Origin: Chroococcus sp. FPU101 | GTDB lineage: Bacteria > Cyanobacteriota > Cyanobacteriia > Cyanobacteriales > Microcystaceae | Assembly (NCBI RefSeq): GCF_017312365.1 | Contig: NZ_BLJI01000037.1 | Span: 1-42,988 of the forward strand | Direction: 5' to 3' | DNA: 42,988 nt | Part shown: one piece after another, positions 1-7,791 of the stretch | How the letters are laid out: each line of letters starts with the position of its first letter | Numbering within the stretch: the stretch's first letter is position 1 | Program-made: the position numbers and the translations under genes | Notes under the pieces: generated by a model | The model's input: the letters and a program-made list of their open reading frames with translations, nothing else | Database searches by the model: none | What the model was told of the DNA's origin: nothing

Positions 1-73
1 GACTTTTGCAAGAAGTCTATTAAATTAGCGAAAATAATTAAAATATTAATACCAAGTAGCTGAGTGATCGATT

Positions 74-639
74 ATGTCTGTAGAGATCAATCAATCGATG
101 CGTTGGACAACGGCGGATCTTGAATTATTACCCGATGATGGCTCTCGTTATGAAATCATCAATGGAGAACTTTTGTGACTCGATCGCCCCATGTCCTACA
201 TCAAACAACTTGCGTCAAAATGGCGACTCAGTTAGAAAATTGGTCAGATCAAACAGGTAATGGTGTTGTAATTTTTGCTCCTAGTATCATTTTTACAGAT
301 GCAGATAATGTAATACCTGATTTAATTTGGGTAAGTTCAGAACGTTTAGAGCAAGTTATTGATGATGCAGGACATTTAACGGGTGCACCAGAATTAGTAG
401 TAGAAGTATTATCACCAGATAAAGATCAAGAAAGACGAGATAAACAGCTAAAGCTTAAGTTATATTCTGCCAAAGGGGTTCATGAATATTGGATTGTTGA
501 TCGACAAAAACAACAAATAGAAGTTTATCGTCGAGATAATGCAGCGTTAACATTAGTTATGACTTTATATCCGAGTGATACACTAACCAGTCCTCTTTTA
601 CCTGGGTCTAGCTGTTTAATAAGTTGTATCTTCATCTAG
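74..639 (+). pseudogene. Uma2 family (DUF820) endonuclease, single-base frameshift
   Basis: Uma2 proteins are PD-(D/E)XK-fold putative endonucleases that are abundant in cyanobacteria; their cellular role is unsettled. An ATG at 74 opens a frame reading a typical Uma2 N-terminus (RWTTADLELLP, then RYEIINGEL) but it stops at TGA 176-178. The rest of the family (VTRSPH, PDLIWVS, LVVEVLSPDKD, RDKQLKLKLY, EYWIVD) continues from GTG 175 in another frame. One extra T in the T-run just before 175 would restore about 188 residues, the usual family length. The nuclease-core acidic residues and lysine lie in the second frame. A truncated protein from GTG 175 is possible but would lack the N-terminal strand. 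The 3' end overlaps the convergent tex gene by 4 bp. The cause may be a real mutation or a sequencing indel. Confidence 0.75.
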
Positions 640-2795
640 ACATCTTTCATCGATAAGCTAATTCTTTTTAGTTTTTCATTAACTTCAATTACTTTTACTT
701 TAACGACTTGACCAACTTTAACGATTTGTTTGGGATCTGATACAAATTGATTAGCAAGTTGGGAAATATGTACTAAACCATCTTGATGTACACCAACATC
801 CACAAATGCACCGAAATTGACTACATTGGTTACGACACCTTCTAAAATTAATCCTTCCTTAAGATCGGAAATTTCCTTGATTTCTGCTTCAAAAGTTGCA
901 TACCTAAATTCTTCTCTTGGATCGCGTCCTGGTTTTTCTAATTCTTGAATGACATCTTTTAAGGTGGGTAAACCTATCGTATCCGTAACAAATTTTTTTA
1001 AATCTAATGATTTAAGTTGTTGATGTTGTTGACTAATTTTAGAAATAGGTATTTTTAAAAAAGATGCGATCGCTTCTACCGTTTTATAACTTTCGGGATG
1101 TACTGCGGTATTATCTAATGGATTTTCACCCTCTCGTATTCTTAAAAAACCTGCTGCTTGTTCAAATGCTTTGGCACCAAGTTTAGGGACTTTTAATAAT
1201 TCTTTTCGATTCTTAAATTTTCCGATTTGATTCCGATAAATCACAATATTATTTGCTACAGTTGCATTAATTCCAGATACAAATGTTAATAATTCTTTTG
1301 ATGCTGTATTCAAATCTACACCAACATAATTAACACAACTTTCGACGGTTTCATCTAATTTTTTCTTAAGTAATTTTTGGTCAACATCATGCTGATATTG
1401 TCCGACACCGATTGATTTTGGCTCAATCTTAACTAATTCGGCTAATGGATCTTGTAAACGTCTACCGATACTAATTGCACCTCTAATTGTGACATCAAGT
1501 TCAGGAAATTCTTCTCTAGCAACATCAGAAGCAGAATAGATAGATGCCCCTGATTCATTGACTATTACTTTTATCGGTTTTTGCTCTAAATTTTTAATGA
1601 TTTCTGAGATAAATTGATCGGTTTCACGAGATGCAGTACCGTTGCCAATAGCGATTAATTTGATTTGATGTTTTTGAATTAATTTTTTAATGACTTCTTT
1701 GGCTTCTTGTAGTTGTTTTTCACTGCCAAAAGGATAAATCGTTTGATATTCTAAAAATTGTCCTGTTTCCGATAAAATAGCGACTTTACAACCTGTTCTA
1801 AACCCTGGATCTACCGCTAATGTCGGTTTCATGCCAGCAGGTGAAGCTAATAATAGATTTCTTAAATTTTCTTCAAACGTTGTAATTGATTCTAGATCCG
1901 CCCATTGTTTTTTTAGGAGACGAATTTCACGAATTAGCGACGGCTTCATCAAACGATTAAAAGAATCTTTGAGTAGTTGTAGATAAAATTCTTTAATTTG
2001 TGGCGTTCTGGTTTTAATTTCTTGGGAGGTTAAATAAGTCATAACCCTTGACTCATCAAAATCAATATCTACAGATAAAATATTTTCTGTTTCCCCACGA
2101 AAAAGAGCTAAAATATGATGCGGTGCTGCTTTTTTGAGTGAAATCTGAAAGTTCCGATACATTTCATATTTAGTAGTTCCTTCGAGATGTTCAGCTTTAA
2201 TTCGAGCCGTAAAAACACCATCTGTCATCAGATAGTCTCGTAAATAGGCTCTTAAATTAGCTTTATCAGCAATTTCTTCAGCTAAGATATCAGATGCTCC
2301 TTCTAAGGCTTCTGTGGTTGTTTTAATTCCGTTTTTTTCAGAAATATATTGTTTAGCTTCTTGTTCTAGATCTAAATGTTTAGCTTGAGGAGTATTGAGT
2401 GATTTAATTAAATTGGCTAAAGATTCTAAACCTTTTTCTCTCGCAATTGTCGCCTTTGTGCGTCGTTTAGGTTTGTAGGGTAAATATAAATCCTCTAATT
2501 CGGTTTTAAGTAAGCAAGATTCAATTTGGGTTTTAAGTTCCCTACTCAGTTTATTTTGAGTGGCAATCGATTCTAAAATAGTCTCTTTACGTTGTTCTAA
2601 TTCTGTTAAATAAGTAGCTCGTTCGACAATTAATCTCAATTGAACTTCATCTAATGAGCCAGTTTTTTCTTTACGGTATCGAGCAATAAAAGGAATCGTT
2701 GCACCTTCTGTTAATAAATCTAAAACATTTTGGACTCTTGGGGTTGAAATGGATAATTCAGAGGCGATGAGTTGAGGAATATCCAGTTTTGACAT
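636..2795 (-). CDS. tex: Tex-like RNA-binding transcription accessory protein
   Basis: Homologue of Tex (YhgF), a cytoplasmic nucleic-acid-binding factor linked to transcription and RNA quality control. The 719 residues show the family order: a helical Tex N-terminal region with the motif IPFIARYRKE, a YqgF/RNase H-like domain near residue 320 (LAVDPGFRTGCK), helix-hairpin-helix motifs around 495-555 (LLTFVSGINATVANNI and VPKLGAKAFEQAAGF), and a C-terminal S1 domain around 645-717 (GVVTNVVNFGAFVDVG, DGLVHISQL). Length is slightly below the roughly 770 residues of E. coli and B. pertussis Tex. The ATG at 2795 opens the conserved N-terminus. The gene diverges from ccmK3 across a 101-bp spacer and overlaps the Uma2 remnant tail to tail. 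Nothing looks broken. Confidence 0.95.
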   Translation of the reverse strand: MSKLDIPQLIASELSISTPRVQNVLDLLTEGATIPFIARYRKEKTGSLDEVQLRLIVERATYLTELEQRKETILESIATQNKLSRELKTQIESCLLKTELEDLYLPYKPKRRTKATIAREKGLESLANLIKSLNTPQAKHLDLEQEAKQYISEKNGIKTTTEALEGASDILAEEIADKANLRAYLRDYLMTDGVFTARIKAEHLEGTTKYEMYRNFQISLKKAAPHHILALFRGETENILSVDIDFDESRVMTYLTSQEIKTRTPQIKEFYLQLLKDSFNRLMKPSLIREIRLLKKQWADLESITTFEENLRNLLLASPAGMKPTLAVDPGFRTGCKVAILSETGQFLEYQTIYPFGSEKQLQEAKEVIKKLIQKHQIKLIAIGNGTASRETDQFISEIIKNLEQKPIKVIVNESGASIYSASDVAREEFPELDVTIRGAISIGRRLQDPLAELVKIEPKSIGVGQYQHDVDQKLLKKKLDETVESCVNYVGVDLNTASKELLTFVSGINATVANNIVIYRNQIGKFKNRKELLKVPKLGAKAFEQAAGFLRIREGENPLDNTAVHPESYKTVEAIASFLKIPISKISQQHQQLKSLDLKKFVTDTIGLPTLKDVIQELEKPGRDPREEFRYATFEAEIKEISDLKEGLILEGVVTNVVNFGAFVDVGVHQDGLVHISQLANQFVSDPKQIVKVGQVVKVKVIEVNEKLKRISLSMKDV

Positions 2796-2841
2796 GAGCT
2801 ACTTTACAAGTCTATTTAATGAAACCACTCTAACATAAGCT

Positions 2842-2868
2842 ATAATGAAGCGTTGCTGCTTTCATTAT
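2842..2868. promoter_or_regulatory. Inverted repeat overlapping a -10-like hexamer upstream of ccmK3
   Basis: A perfect 8-bp inverted repeat (ATAATGAA at 2842-2849, TTCATTAT at 2861-2868) with an 11-nt spacer lies 28 bp before the ccmK3 start. The left arm overlaps TATAAT at 2841-2846, which could be the ccmK3 -10 box, although no convincing -35 sits 16-18 bp upstream. It could be an operator or a 5' UTR hairpin. Function is inferred only. Confidence 0.35.
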
Positions 2869-2896
2869 GAGACTCTAAACGAGGAGACGATAAGCC

Positions 2897-3205
2897 ATGC
2901 CCCAAGCAGTCGGTGTCATTCAAACGCTAGGCTTTCCCCCTGTTTTAGCGGCGGCTGATGCAATGGTAAAGGGTGGACGAGTTACTTTAGTATACTTTGA
3001 TCTGGCTGAACGATCGGAGTTTGTCGTAGCAATTCGCGGGCCAGTTTCTGAAGTTACACTCGCAGTAGCAGTAGGAATTAAAGCAGCCGAAAGTTGTTAC
3101 GGAGGAAATGTTGTGAGTCATTATATTGTACCCAACCCACCCGAAAATGTTTTAGCAGTTTTACCGATCGCATACAACGCTAAGGTAGAACGTTTTCGCA
3201 CTTAG
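2897..3205 (+). CDS. ccmK3: Carboxysome shell hexamer protein CcmK3
   Basis: BMC-domain (pfam00936-type) shell protein of the beta-carboxysome, 102 residues. The N-terminus (MPQAVGVIQTLGFPPVLAAADAM) and the PPENVLAVLPI tail are typical of CcmK. The central pore loop differs from CcmK1/2/4: where they carry a K/R-x-G-S type loop, this protein has L36-A-E38-R39, so the usual glycine is lost and charged residues replace it. That is the hallmark of the CcmK3 subclass, reported to work as a minor partner of CcmK4 in heterohexamers. A GAGGAG Shine-Dalgarno lies at 2881-2886, 10 nt before ATG. ccmK4 follows after 107 bp on the same strand, the usual satellite ccmK3-ccmK4 locus away from the main ccm operon. 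Confidence 0.93.
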   Translation: MPQAVGVIQTLGFPPVLAAADAMVKGGRVTLVYFDLAERSEFVVAIRGPVSEVTLAVAVGIKAAESCYGGNVVSHYIVPNPPENVLAVLPIAYNAKVERFRT

Positions 3206-3206
3206 T

Positions 3207-3237
3207 CTATAGCGATTTGGTTCAATTTGAACTATAG
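3207..3237. promoter_or_regulatory. Nested palindromes in the ccmK3-ccmK4 spacer
   Basis: The spacer holds a perfect 13-bp odd palindrome, GTTCAATTTGAAC (3220-3232), flanked by two copies of self-complementary CTATAG (3207-3212 and 3232-3237). They can form a hairpin in RNA or a symmetric protein site in DNA. A role in setting the CcmK3:CcmK4 ratio is inference. Confidence 0.35.
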
Positions 3238-3312
3238 TTAATGACTGGGAAGATTCTATGAACGCAAATTTTATTGTTTATCCCTAAAGAAAAGAAACTA
3301 GGAGTTTGAGAT

Positions 3313-3666
3313 ATGCCAGCACAAGCCGTCGGTTCCATTGAGACAAAAGGGTTTCCAGGGATTTTAGCAGCAGCAGACGCAATGGTAAAAGCAGGACGGA
3401 TTACTATTGTAGGTTATCTTAGAGCAGGTAGCGCACGTTTTACGCTTAATATTCGTGGCGATGTTCAAGAAGTCAAAACAGCTATGGCGGCAGGGATTGA
3501 AGCAGTTAATAAAACCGAAGGCGCAACCGTTGAAACTTGGGTGATTATTCCTCGTCCTCATGAAAATGTGATCGCGGTTTTACCGATTGACTTTAGTGAT
3601 GATGTTGAACCCTTTAGACTTGCGGCTGAAGGTCAAGCTTTACCGCCCAATGGTGGTAGACGCTAA
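3313..3666 (+). CDS. ccmK4: Carboxysome shell hexamer protein CcmK4
   Basis: BMC-domain shell protein of 117 residues. It carries the CcmK core (AVGSIETKGFPGILAAADAM), the pore loop R37-A-G-S40 and the conserved HENVIAVLPID segment. A C-terminal extension (about 102-117, ending NGGRR) is longer than in CcmK3, as is common for CcmK4. Hexamers form carboxysome facets, with pores that admit bicarbonate and RuBP around Rubisco and carbonic anhydrase. AGGAG at 3300-3304 precedes ATG 3313. It lies 107 bp after ccmK3, probably co-transcribed, though the palindromic spacer could separate expression. Just after the stop is a heptamer-repeat inverted structure that may end the transcript. Confidence 0.94.
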   Translation: MPAQAVGSIETKGFPGILAAADAMVKAGRITIVGYLRAGSARFTLNIRGDVQEVKTAMAAGIEAVNKTEGATVETWVIIPRPHENVIAVLPIDFSDDVEPFRLAAEGQALPPNGGRR

Positions 3667-3668
3667 GG

Positions 3669-3756
3669 ACAGTAGTCAGTAAACAGTAATTAGTAAACAG
3701 TAAAATAGTCAAATCAACTTTCATACTGATTACTGCTAACTGATGACTGATGACTG
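3669..3756. repeat. Heptamer (STRR-type) repeats in inverted orientation
   Basis: The left arm has four 7-nt units in register (CAGTAAA, CAGTAAT, TAGTAAA, CAGTAAA). The right arm (about 3727-3756) carries the complementary register (ATTACTG, CTAACTG, ATGACTG, ATGACTG). Together they can fold into a long imperfect hairpin directly after ccmK4. Short tandem repeats of period 7 are a known class of dispersed cyanobacterial repeats. It may act as a 3' stabiliser or weak terminator, which is inference. Confidence 0.7.
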
Positions 3757-4148
3757 CAAAGGGTGATAAGTGATAAGGCTTAAAACGTTATATTTGTCAA
3801 ATATTAGACTTAAAAATTAACTAAATTTAAACAATTATTATTTTAAAATATGCAGTGATGTATACTGCATAACAAGTTTATTGAAAATGTTTTTAATTGT
3901 TAAGCTCTTGATCTGACTTGAGATGTATTTTATTGATCTATCAAAAGATTTTTAAACCCTAAATAGTAGTAGCTCATCTTTATTATTATTTTGCTAAAAC
4001 TTTGACTAGATAAGCTTTATAATCCTTGTATAACTTAAGATACTTATGATTTGGCTCATCTTTTAAGCTCTTTTAATCTATCTAATGGTATTAGAAATTT
4101 AAAAAATCTGTGTGTTACGATGCAATTGTTCATTAAAGGTTTTCGATC
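3757..4148. other. AT-rich intergenic region without a recognisable gene
   Basis: Between the ccmK4 repeat and the first DUF2382 gene there are roughly 390 bp of very AT-rich DNA. I find no convincing ORF, tRNA or strong hairpin. TTGACT at 4002 and two -10-like hexamers (4018 and 4029) are present, but their spacings (10 and 21 bp) fit no sigma-70 promoter. It presumably holds the promoter for 4149. Confidence 0.5.
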
Positions 4149-4751
4149 GTGCAAATTGTACGAAATGATGGACAACTGGCAACCGTAACCCAACGCATTT
4201 CCCGCACGGGTTATCCCGATCAACTGGTTTTATCCTTTGATGACGGAACTGGAATAACTATAGCTGAGGATGCACTCATTAAACAAAGTGATGGCACCTA
4301 TTTAATTCCTCTTGATCAAACGATGCTAACCAATAGTGAGTTAGCTTCTCTCGACAATCATCAGCAGATTATTGTCCCTGTGATCAAAGAAGAGTTACAG
4401 GTTAGTAAACAGGAAGTTACCAAAGGGGTGGTTCGCGTCACCACACGAGTTAATTCTCATGAGGAACTTGTCGATGAGCCTTTATTACACGAATGGGTAT
4501 CCGTTGATCGCATTCCGGTGAATCAGTTGATTGATGGAGATTTACCACAAGTCCGTGAAGAAAACGGCGTAATGGTAATTCCAATTATCGAAGAAGTCCT
4601 AGTGATTGAAAAAAAAGTTTTGCTCAGGGAAGAAGTTCATCTGACGAAGCGTAAGGCAATGGTGAGAAAACCACAACAGATTGTTTTGCGATCGCAGTCA
4701 GTCGAAGTCGAAAGATTTCAGTCTGAAGCAACTGATCAACCGAGCAGTTAA
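4149..4751 (+). CDS. DUF2382 (YsnF/AvaK-type) domain protein
   Basis: A 200-residue soluble protein with no signal peptide or membrane segment. Residues 1-55 resemble a small beta-rich PRC-barrel-like module. Residues about 75-175 hold a DUF2382 domain, recognisable by IIVPVIKEELQVSKQEV, then VNQLIDGDLP and IPIIEEVLVIEKKVLL. The domain occurs in bacterial stress proteins (YsnF family) and cyanobacterial akinete-associated AvaK; its biochemical role is unknown. The start is a GTG at 4149, after a weak AAAGG. A second DUF2382 gene follows 115 bp downstream on the same strand, so they are probably related in function. A stress-response role is inferred from the family. Confidence 0.8.
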   Translation: MQIVRNDGQLATVTQRISRTGYPDQLVLSFDDGTGITIAEDALIKQSDGTYLIPLDQTMLTNSELASLDNHQQIIVPVIKEELQVSKQEVTKGVVRVTTRVNSHEELVDEPLLHEWVSVDRIPVNQLIDGDLPQVREENGVMVIPIIEEVLVIEKKVLLREEVHLTKRKAMVRKPQQIVLRSQSVEVERFQSEATDQPSS

Positions 4752-4866
4752 ACTAGCGACTTTTTCAAAACTTTAAACAGTTTTATTCCCTAAATGTACT
4801 ACCTGCGAATCACGTGGGAAGTGTTGTCTTGAAAAAATTATCTGATTTAAAAAGGAGCAAAACTCT

Positions 4867-5892
4867 ATGCAAACGATTTTTGGTTTATTTGATAACCACG
4901 AAGCAGTCAAAGCGGTTTATGAAGATCTGCTACAAGAGGGGATCAACCCAAGAGATATCGAAGTTCTCCGCCGTACTAATACAAGTGAACTAAATCAACT
5001 CAAAAGCAGTGTCGATGACCCTGATATAGACTTTTATCTCGAAAGTGTTGACAAAGGTGGCACATTAGTCACAGTTGATACATCTGAAAACAAAGCGCAA
5101 CGGGTTGCTGAAATCTTAATTAGTCATGGCATGATTGATGTAGATACACACGCTGAAACCCTCAGAGCGCAAGGTAGTAATGTTCAATTACGCAACTACA
5201 ACGAGCAAGATCAAGTAATAACAGGAGTTAACGAAACTTCAAGAGTTGCACCAGGTAACAATGATCAAGTCCTACAAGTGGTTGAAGAATCTTTAGCGGT
5301 TGGTAAGCGCGAGGTTGAAAGAGGTCGTGTACGAATCTACAATCGGATTACAGAACGTGCTGTAGAAGAAAATATTGGATTACGCGATGAGACAATTAAT
5401 GTTGAAAGACGGCCTGTTAACCGTGAGTTAAGAGGTGATGAACTCAATACAGCATTCCAAGAACGTTCTTTTGAAATGACTGAAGTTGATGAAGAAGCGA
5501 TTGTAGCTAAAACAGTACGTGTTGTTGAAGAAGTTGTAATTAGTAAAGATGTTGCAGATCGAGTAGAAACAATTAGAGATACAGTGCGCCGCAGCGATGT
5601 CCAAGTTGAGGAAATCTCTTCTCAAAATCCTTCTACTAATCGTCAATATACTGACTATGATACTGACTTCCGTAGCTACTATGATCGTGAACTGAGTGGT
5701 GGTGGAATGTCATATGATCAATACAATCCTGCTTTCCGCTATGGTTATCAACTAGCTGAACACTACCCTGGACGAAATTGGAGTGATGTAGAAGCAGAAG
5801 CACATCGGATGTGGGAAGAAAGAAACCCTGGCACTTGGGAGCGTTTTCACTCAATTATTCGTCATTCTTACGAGAGAGTAAACGCTAAGTAA
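4867..5892 (+). CDS. Stress protein with GSP17M-like N-terminus and DUF2382 domain
   Basis: A soluble protein of 341 residues with three parts. Residues 1-100 (MQTIFGLFDNHEAVKAVYEDL, then GGTLVTVDTSENKA) look like the general-stress-protein 17M (YflT-like) module. Residues about 138-250 are a DUF2382/YsnF domain (VVEESLAVGKREVERGRVRI, then VNRELRGDEL, VVEEVVISKDV). Residues about 270-341 form a Tyr/Trp-rich tail (FRYGYQLAEHYPGRNW, then MWEERNPGTWERF) seen in other bacterial stress proteins. A strong AAGGAG (near 4852-4857) precedes the ATG. It is separated by 115 bp from the previous DUF2382 gene and converges with the cadD-like gene across a hairpin. Molecular function is unknown. Confidence 0.82.
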   Translation: MQTIFGLFDNHEAVKAVYEDLLQEGINPRDIEVLRRTNTSELNQLKSSVDDPDIDFYLESVDKGGTLVTVDTSENKAQRVAEILISHGMIDVDTHAETLRAQGSNVQLRNYNEQDQVITGVNETSRVAPGNNDQVLQVVEESLAVGKREVERGRVRIYNRITERAVEENIGLRDETINVERRPVNRELRGDELNTAFQERSFEMTEVDEEAIVAKTVRVVEEVVISKDVADRVETIRDTVRRSDVQVEEISSQNPSTNRQYTDYDTDFRSYYDRELSGGGMSYDQYNPAFRYGYQLAEHYPGRNWSDVEAEAHRMWEERNPGTWERFHSIIRHSYERVNAK

Positions 5893-5932
5893 ACTCTTAT
5901 CGTTTACTATTAATAGTTGTAATACTTGTTTG

Positions 5933-5972
5933 AATAAAGAGGCACAATGATTAAGATTGTGGCTCTTATTTC
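5933..5972. terminator. Bidirectional terminator-like hairpin between convergent genes
   Basis: Arms at 5933-5948 and 5956-5971 pair over about 13 of 16 positions (core AAGAG.CACAAT with ATTGTG.CTCTT) around a 7-nt loop. The flanks are A-rich on the left and T-rich on the right, so the structure suits termination on both strands between the DUF2382 gene and the convergent cadD-like gene. Confidence 0.6.
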
Positions 5973-5976
5973 TTGT

Positions 5977-6615
5977 CTAAAAATTAGTGAATAATAGATA
6001 CGATTTGTTCTCGATTATAATAAATATTCCTAATGCGAGCAATACCCAAGGAGTAATTTTTTCACCATAATGAGTGAGAAATCGAGCAAGTACGGGGTGT
6101 CTAGTTAGCAAAAAAGCAGTATAACACCAAATTCCCAACATTACATAAAAAATTCCGACTAACACCCAAAACTGAACTAAAGTACCACTGGCAAACAAAG
6201 GGACATAAATTCCAATATTGTCACCGCCATTAGCTACGGTTACGGCTGCAACACTATACGTTTCTTTACTTAAAATTCTGGATAATAGTTTGGGTGATGA
6301 AGCGGTTTCTGACGATATCAATTGTATTTCGTCATTTTCGTCTTCTTTTTTGAATAAAGATTTTATTCCAATATAAATAGGGACTAAACCGAGTAAACCA
6401 ATCCAAGCTTCAGGAACTAATAAACCGCCAAATAATCCTGGTAAACTGAAAAGAATTAATATCGTAAATCCCAAATACTGTCCGATTACTATTTGTCGCG
6501 TTCCGAATTTAGCCTGATTTTTGGAAAAAAACAGCATTAATAACAAAATATCATCAATATTAGTGGCGATAAAACTGGTTATCCCTGCGATTAATGTTGT
6601 TAGAAACCAATTCAT
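5977..6615 (-). CDS. CadD-family cadmium resistance transporter
   Basis: Integral membrane protein of 212 residues from the Cad (pfam03596-type) family, predicted to export Cd2+ or related divalent cations; some members transport other substrates. Hallmarks are the N-terminal SFIATNIDDILLLMLFF segment with acidic residues in the membrane, GQYLGFTILILFSLPG, GLLGLVPIYIGIK, and the repeat-like AAVTVANGGDNIGIYVPLF. About five to six hydrophobic segments are visible, with a charged cytoplasmic loop near 90-115 (KKEDENDE). It lies 44 bp downstream of a CDF cation-efflux gene on the same strand, so the two probably form a metal-detoxification operon. Substrate is inferred from family. Confidence 0.85.
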   Translation of the reverse strand: MNWFLTTLIAGITSFIATNIDDILLLMLFFSKNQAKFGTRQIVIGQYLGFTILILFSLPGLFGGLLVPEAWIGLLGLVPIYIGIKSLFKKEDENDEIQLISSETASSPKLLSRILSKETYSVAAVTVANGGDNIGIYVPLFASGTLVQFWVLVGIFYVMLGIWCYTAFLLTRHPVLARFLTHYGEKITPWVLLALGIFIIIENKSYLLFTNF

Positions 6616-6659
6616 ATAGGCTATTTGTTACATTTCTTTAGATTATATGATCGCAAAGT

Positions 6660-7586
6660 CTATTCATGACGAAACATTTCGGATGATTCATAACTCAAAG
6701 GTTCAACATGAATCACAACTCGTACGGGACTATATTTCTCTTCTAGTCGCTTTTCGATTTCTTCAGTAATTTGATGTGCAGTCATCACGTCATCTGCATT
6801 GACAATTAAGTGCATCTCGATAAACACCTGTCGTCCGACAATTCCCCGTGAAGCAATATCATGACAGTTAACCACACGTGGAACTGACATCACAATTTGA
6901 TGTATTTCTTCGGGTGGGATGGCAATTTCATCGACTAACCAAGGGATATTTTCTTTGAGAACTGTCCAACCACTAGAAAATACCATTAAAGCGACGGGAA
7001 AAGCGAATAAGACATCTAATGATTGTAATTGGGGAAAATTCCAAGTTTGTCCAATCCAAATACCGATTAATCCTGCTAAAACGGCGATCGTTACCCAAAT
7101 ATCACTCATGGTATGGTAAGCATCAGCGATTAAAATGGGGCTACCGATTCGTTTTCCCACTCGTCTTTCATAAAACGCCACAAAAATATTAACGCCCAAT
7201 ACCAGCAAGAGTATCCATAACTCAGTTTTACCGACTCTAACCGTTTCTCCACTGTGAATAAGGCGATCAACCGCGCTACTAACGATTTCAAAACAAGCGA
7301 TTCCTAAAAAAGCAGCAATCCCCAACGCCCCCAAACCTTCATATTTTTGATGTCCGTAGGGATGTTCTCGATCAGGATGAGGTGAGGAAAAACGGTTTGC
7401 GACTAGCCCTAAGACGTTATTCGCACTATCTGTAACGCTATGAAGGGCATCTGCTTGTAAACTCAAAGAACCAATTTTTAAGCCAACCCATCCTTTTAAA
7501 GCCATCACGAAAAGGTTTAAAAAAAGAGTTAATAGCAAGACTTTTTGAACTTCAGAACGATTGTCGCGTATCACAATGCTTACCAC
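6660..7586 (-). CDS. Cation diffusion facilitator (CDF) metal efflux transporter
   Basis: A 308-residue CDF family protein, a proton antiporter exporting Zn2+, Fe2+, Cd2+, Co2+ or Mn2+ from the cytoplasm. Two metal-site motifs are clear: ADALHSVTDSANN in TM2 and ADAYHTMSDIWVT in TM5, both with the HxxxD pattern. A His/Asp-rich stretch (SSPHPDREHPYGHQKYE) follows TM2. Six hydrophobic segments precede a C-terminal cytoplasmic domain (about 215-308) with the CDF-C fold signature (VNCHDIASRGIVGRQVFIEM, then VRVVIHVEP). Translation starts at a GTG (7584-7586). The downstream cadD-like gene lies 44 bp away. The first metal-site residues are not enough to assign substrate. Confidence 0.93.
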   Translation of the reverse strand: MVSIVIRDNRSEVQKVLLLTLFLNLFVMALKGWVGLKIGSLSLQADALHSVTDSANNVLGLVANRFSSPHPDREHPYGHQKYEGLGALGIAAFLGIACFEIVSSAVDRLIHSGETVRVGKTELWILLLVLGVNIFVAFYERRVGKRIGSPILIADAYHTMSDIWVTIAVLAGLIGIWIGQTWNFPQLQSLDVLFAFPVALMVFSSGWTVLKENIPWLVDEIAIPPEEIHQIVMSVPRVVNCHDIASRGIVGRQVFIEMHLIVNADDVMTAHQITEEIEKRLEEKYSPVRVVIHVEPLSYESSEMFRHE

Positions 7587-7702
7587 AAAAATTTGCTTAT
7601 CTTTATTCTATTAATTTTGTAAAGAAAAACATTCTAATCCTTATCAGCTATTGACTTTAGCTATCTTTTGTGTAAAGAAATGGTGTGGTTTATTGAGATA
7701 TT

Positions 7703-7731
7703 TTGTAACAAAGAATTACTAGAGGTATAAT
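7703..7731 (+). promoter_or_regulatory. Sigma-70-type promoter for the 7792 gene
   Basis: TTGTAA (7703-7708), a 17-bp spacer and TATAAT (7726-7731) make a good housekeeping promoter. The start point would be near 7738, about 54 nt before the ATG at 7792. It lies in the 205-bp spacer divergent from the CDF gene. Confidence 0.5.
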
Positions 7732-7791
7732 TGTTTGGTAGATTCATCAGTTGTAGAAAAAAAAAGATTTTCATTAACTGACTGATTAGCT

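Noticed and set aside
2789-2817. TTGACA at 2789-2794 as the -35 of ccmK3
   Set aside because: It overlaps the tex start codon, lies 46 bp from the TATAAT at 2841, and has no good -10 at 17 bp.
4002-4034. TTGACT followed by TATAAT-like and TATAAC hexamers as a promoter for the first DUF2382 gene
   Set aside because: Spacings are 10 and 21 bp, outside the 16-19 bp range for sigma-70 promoters.
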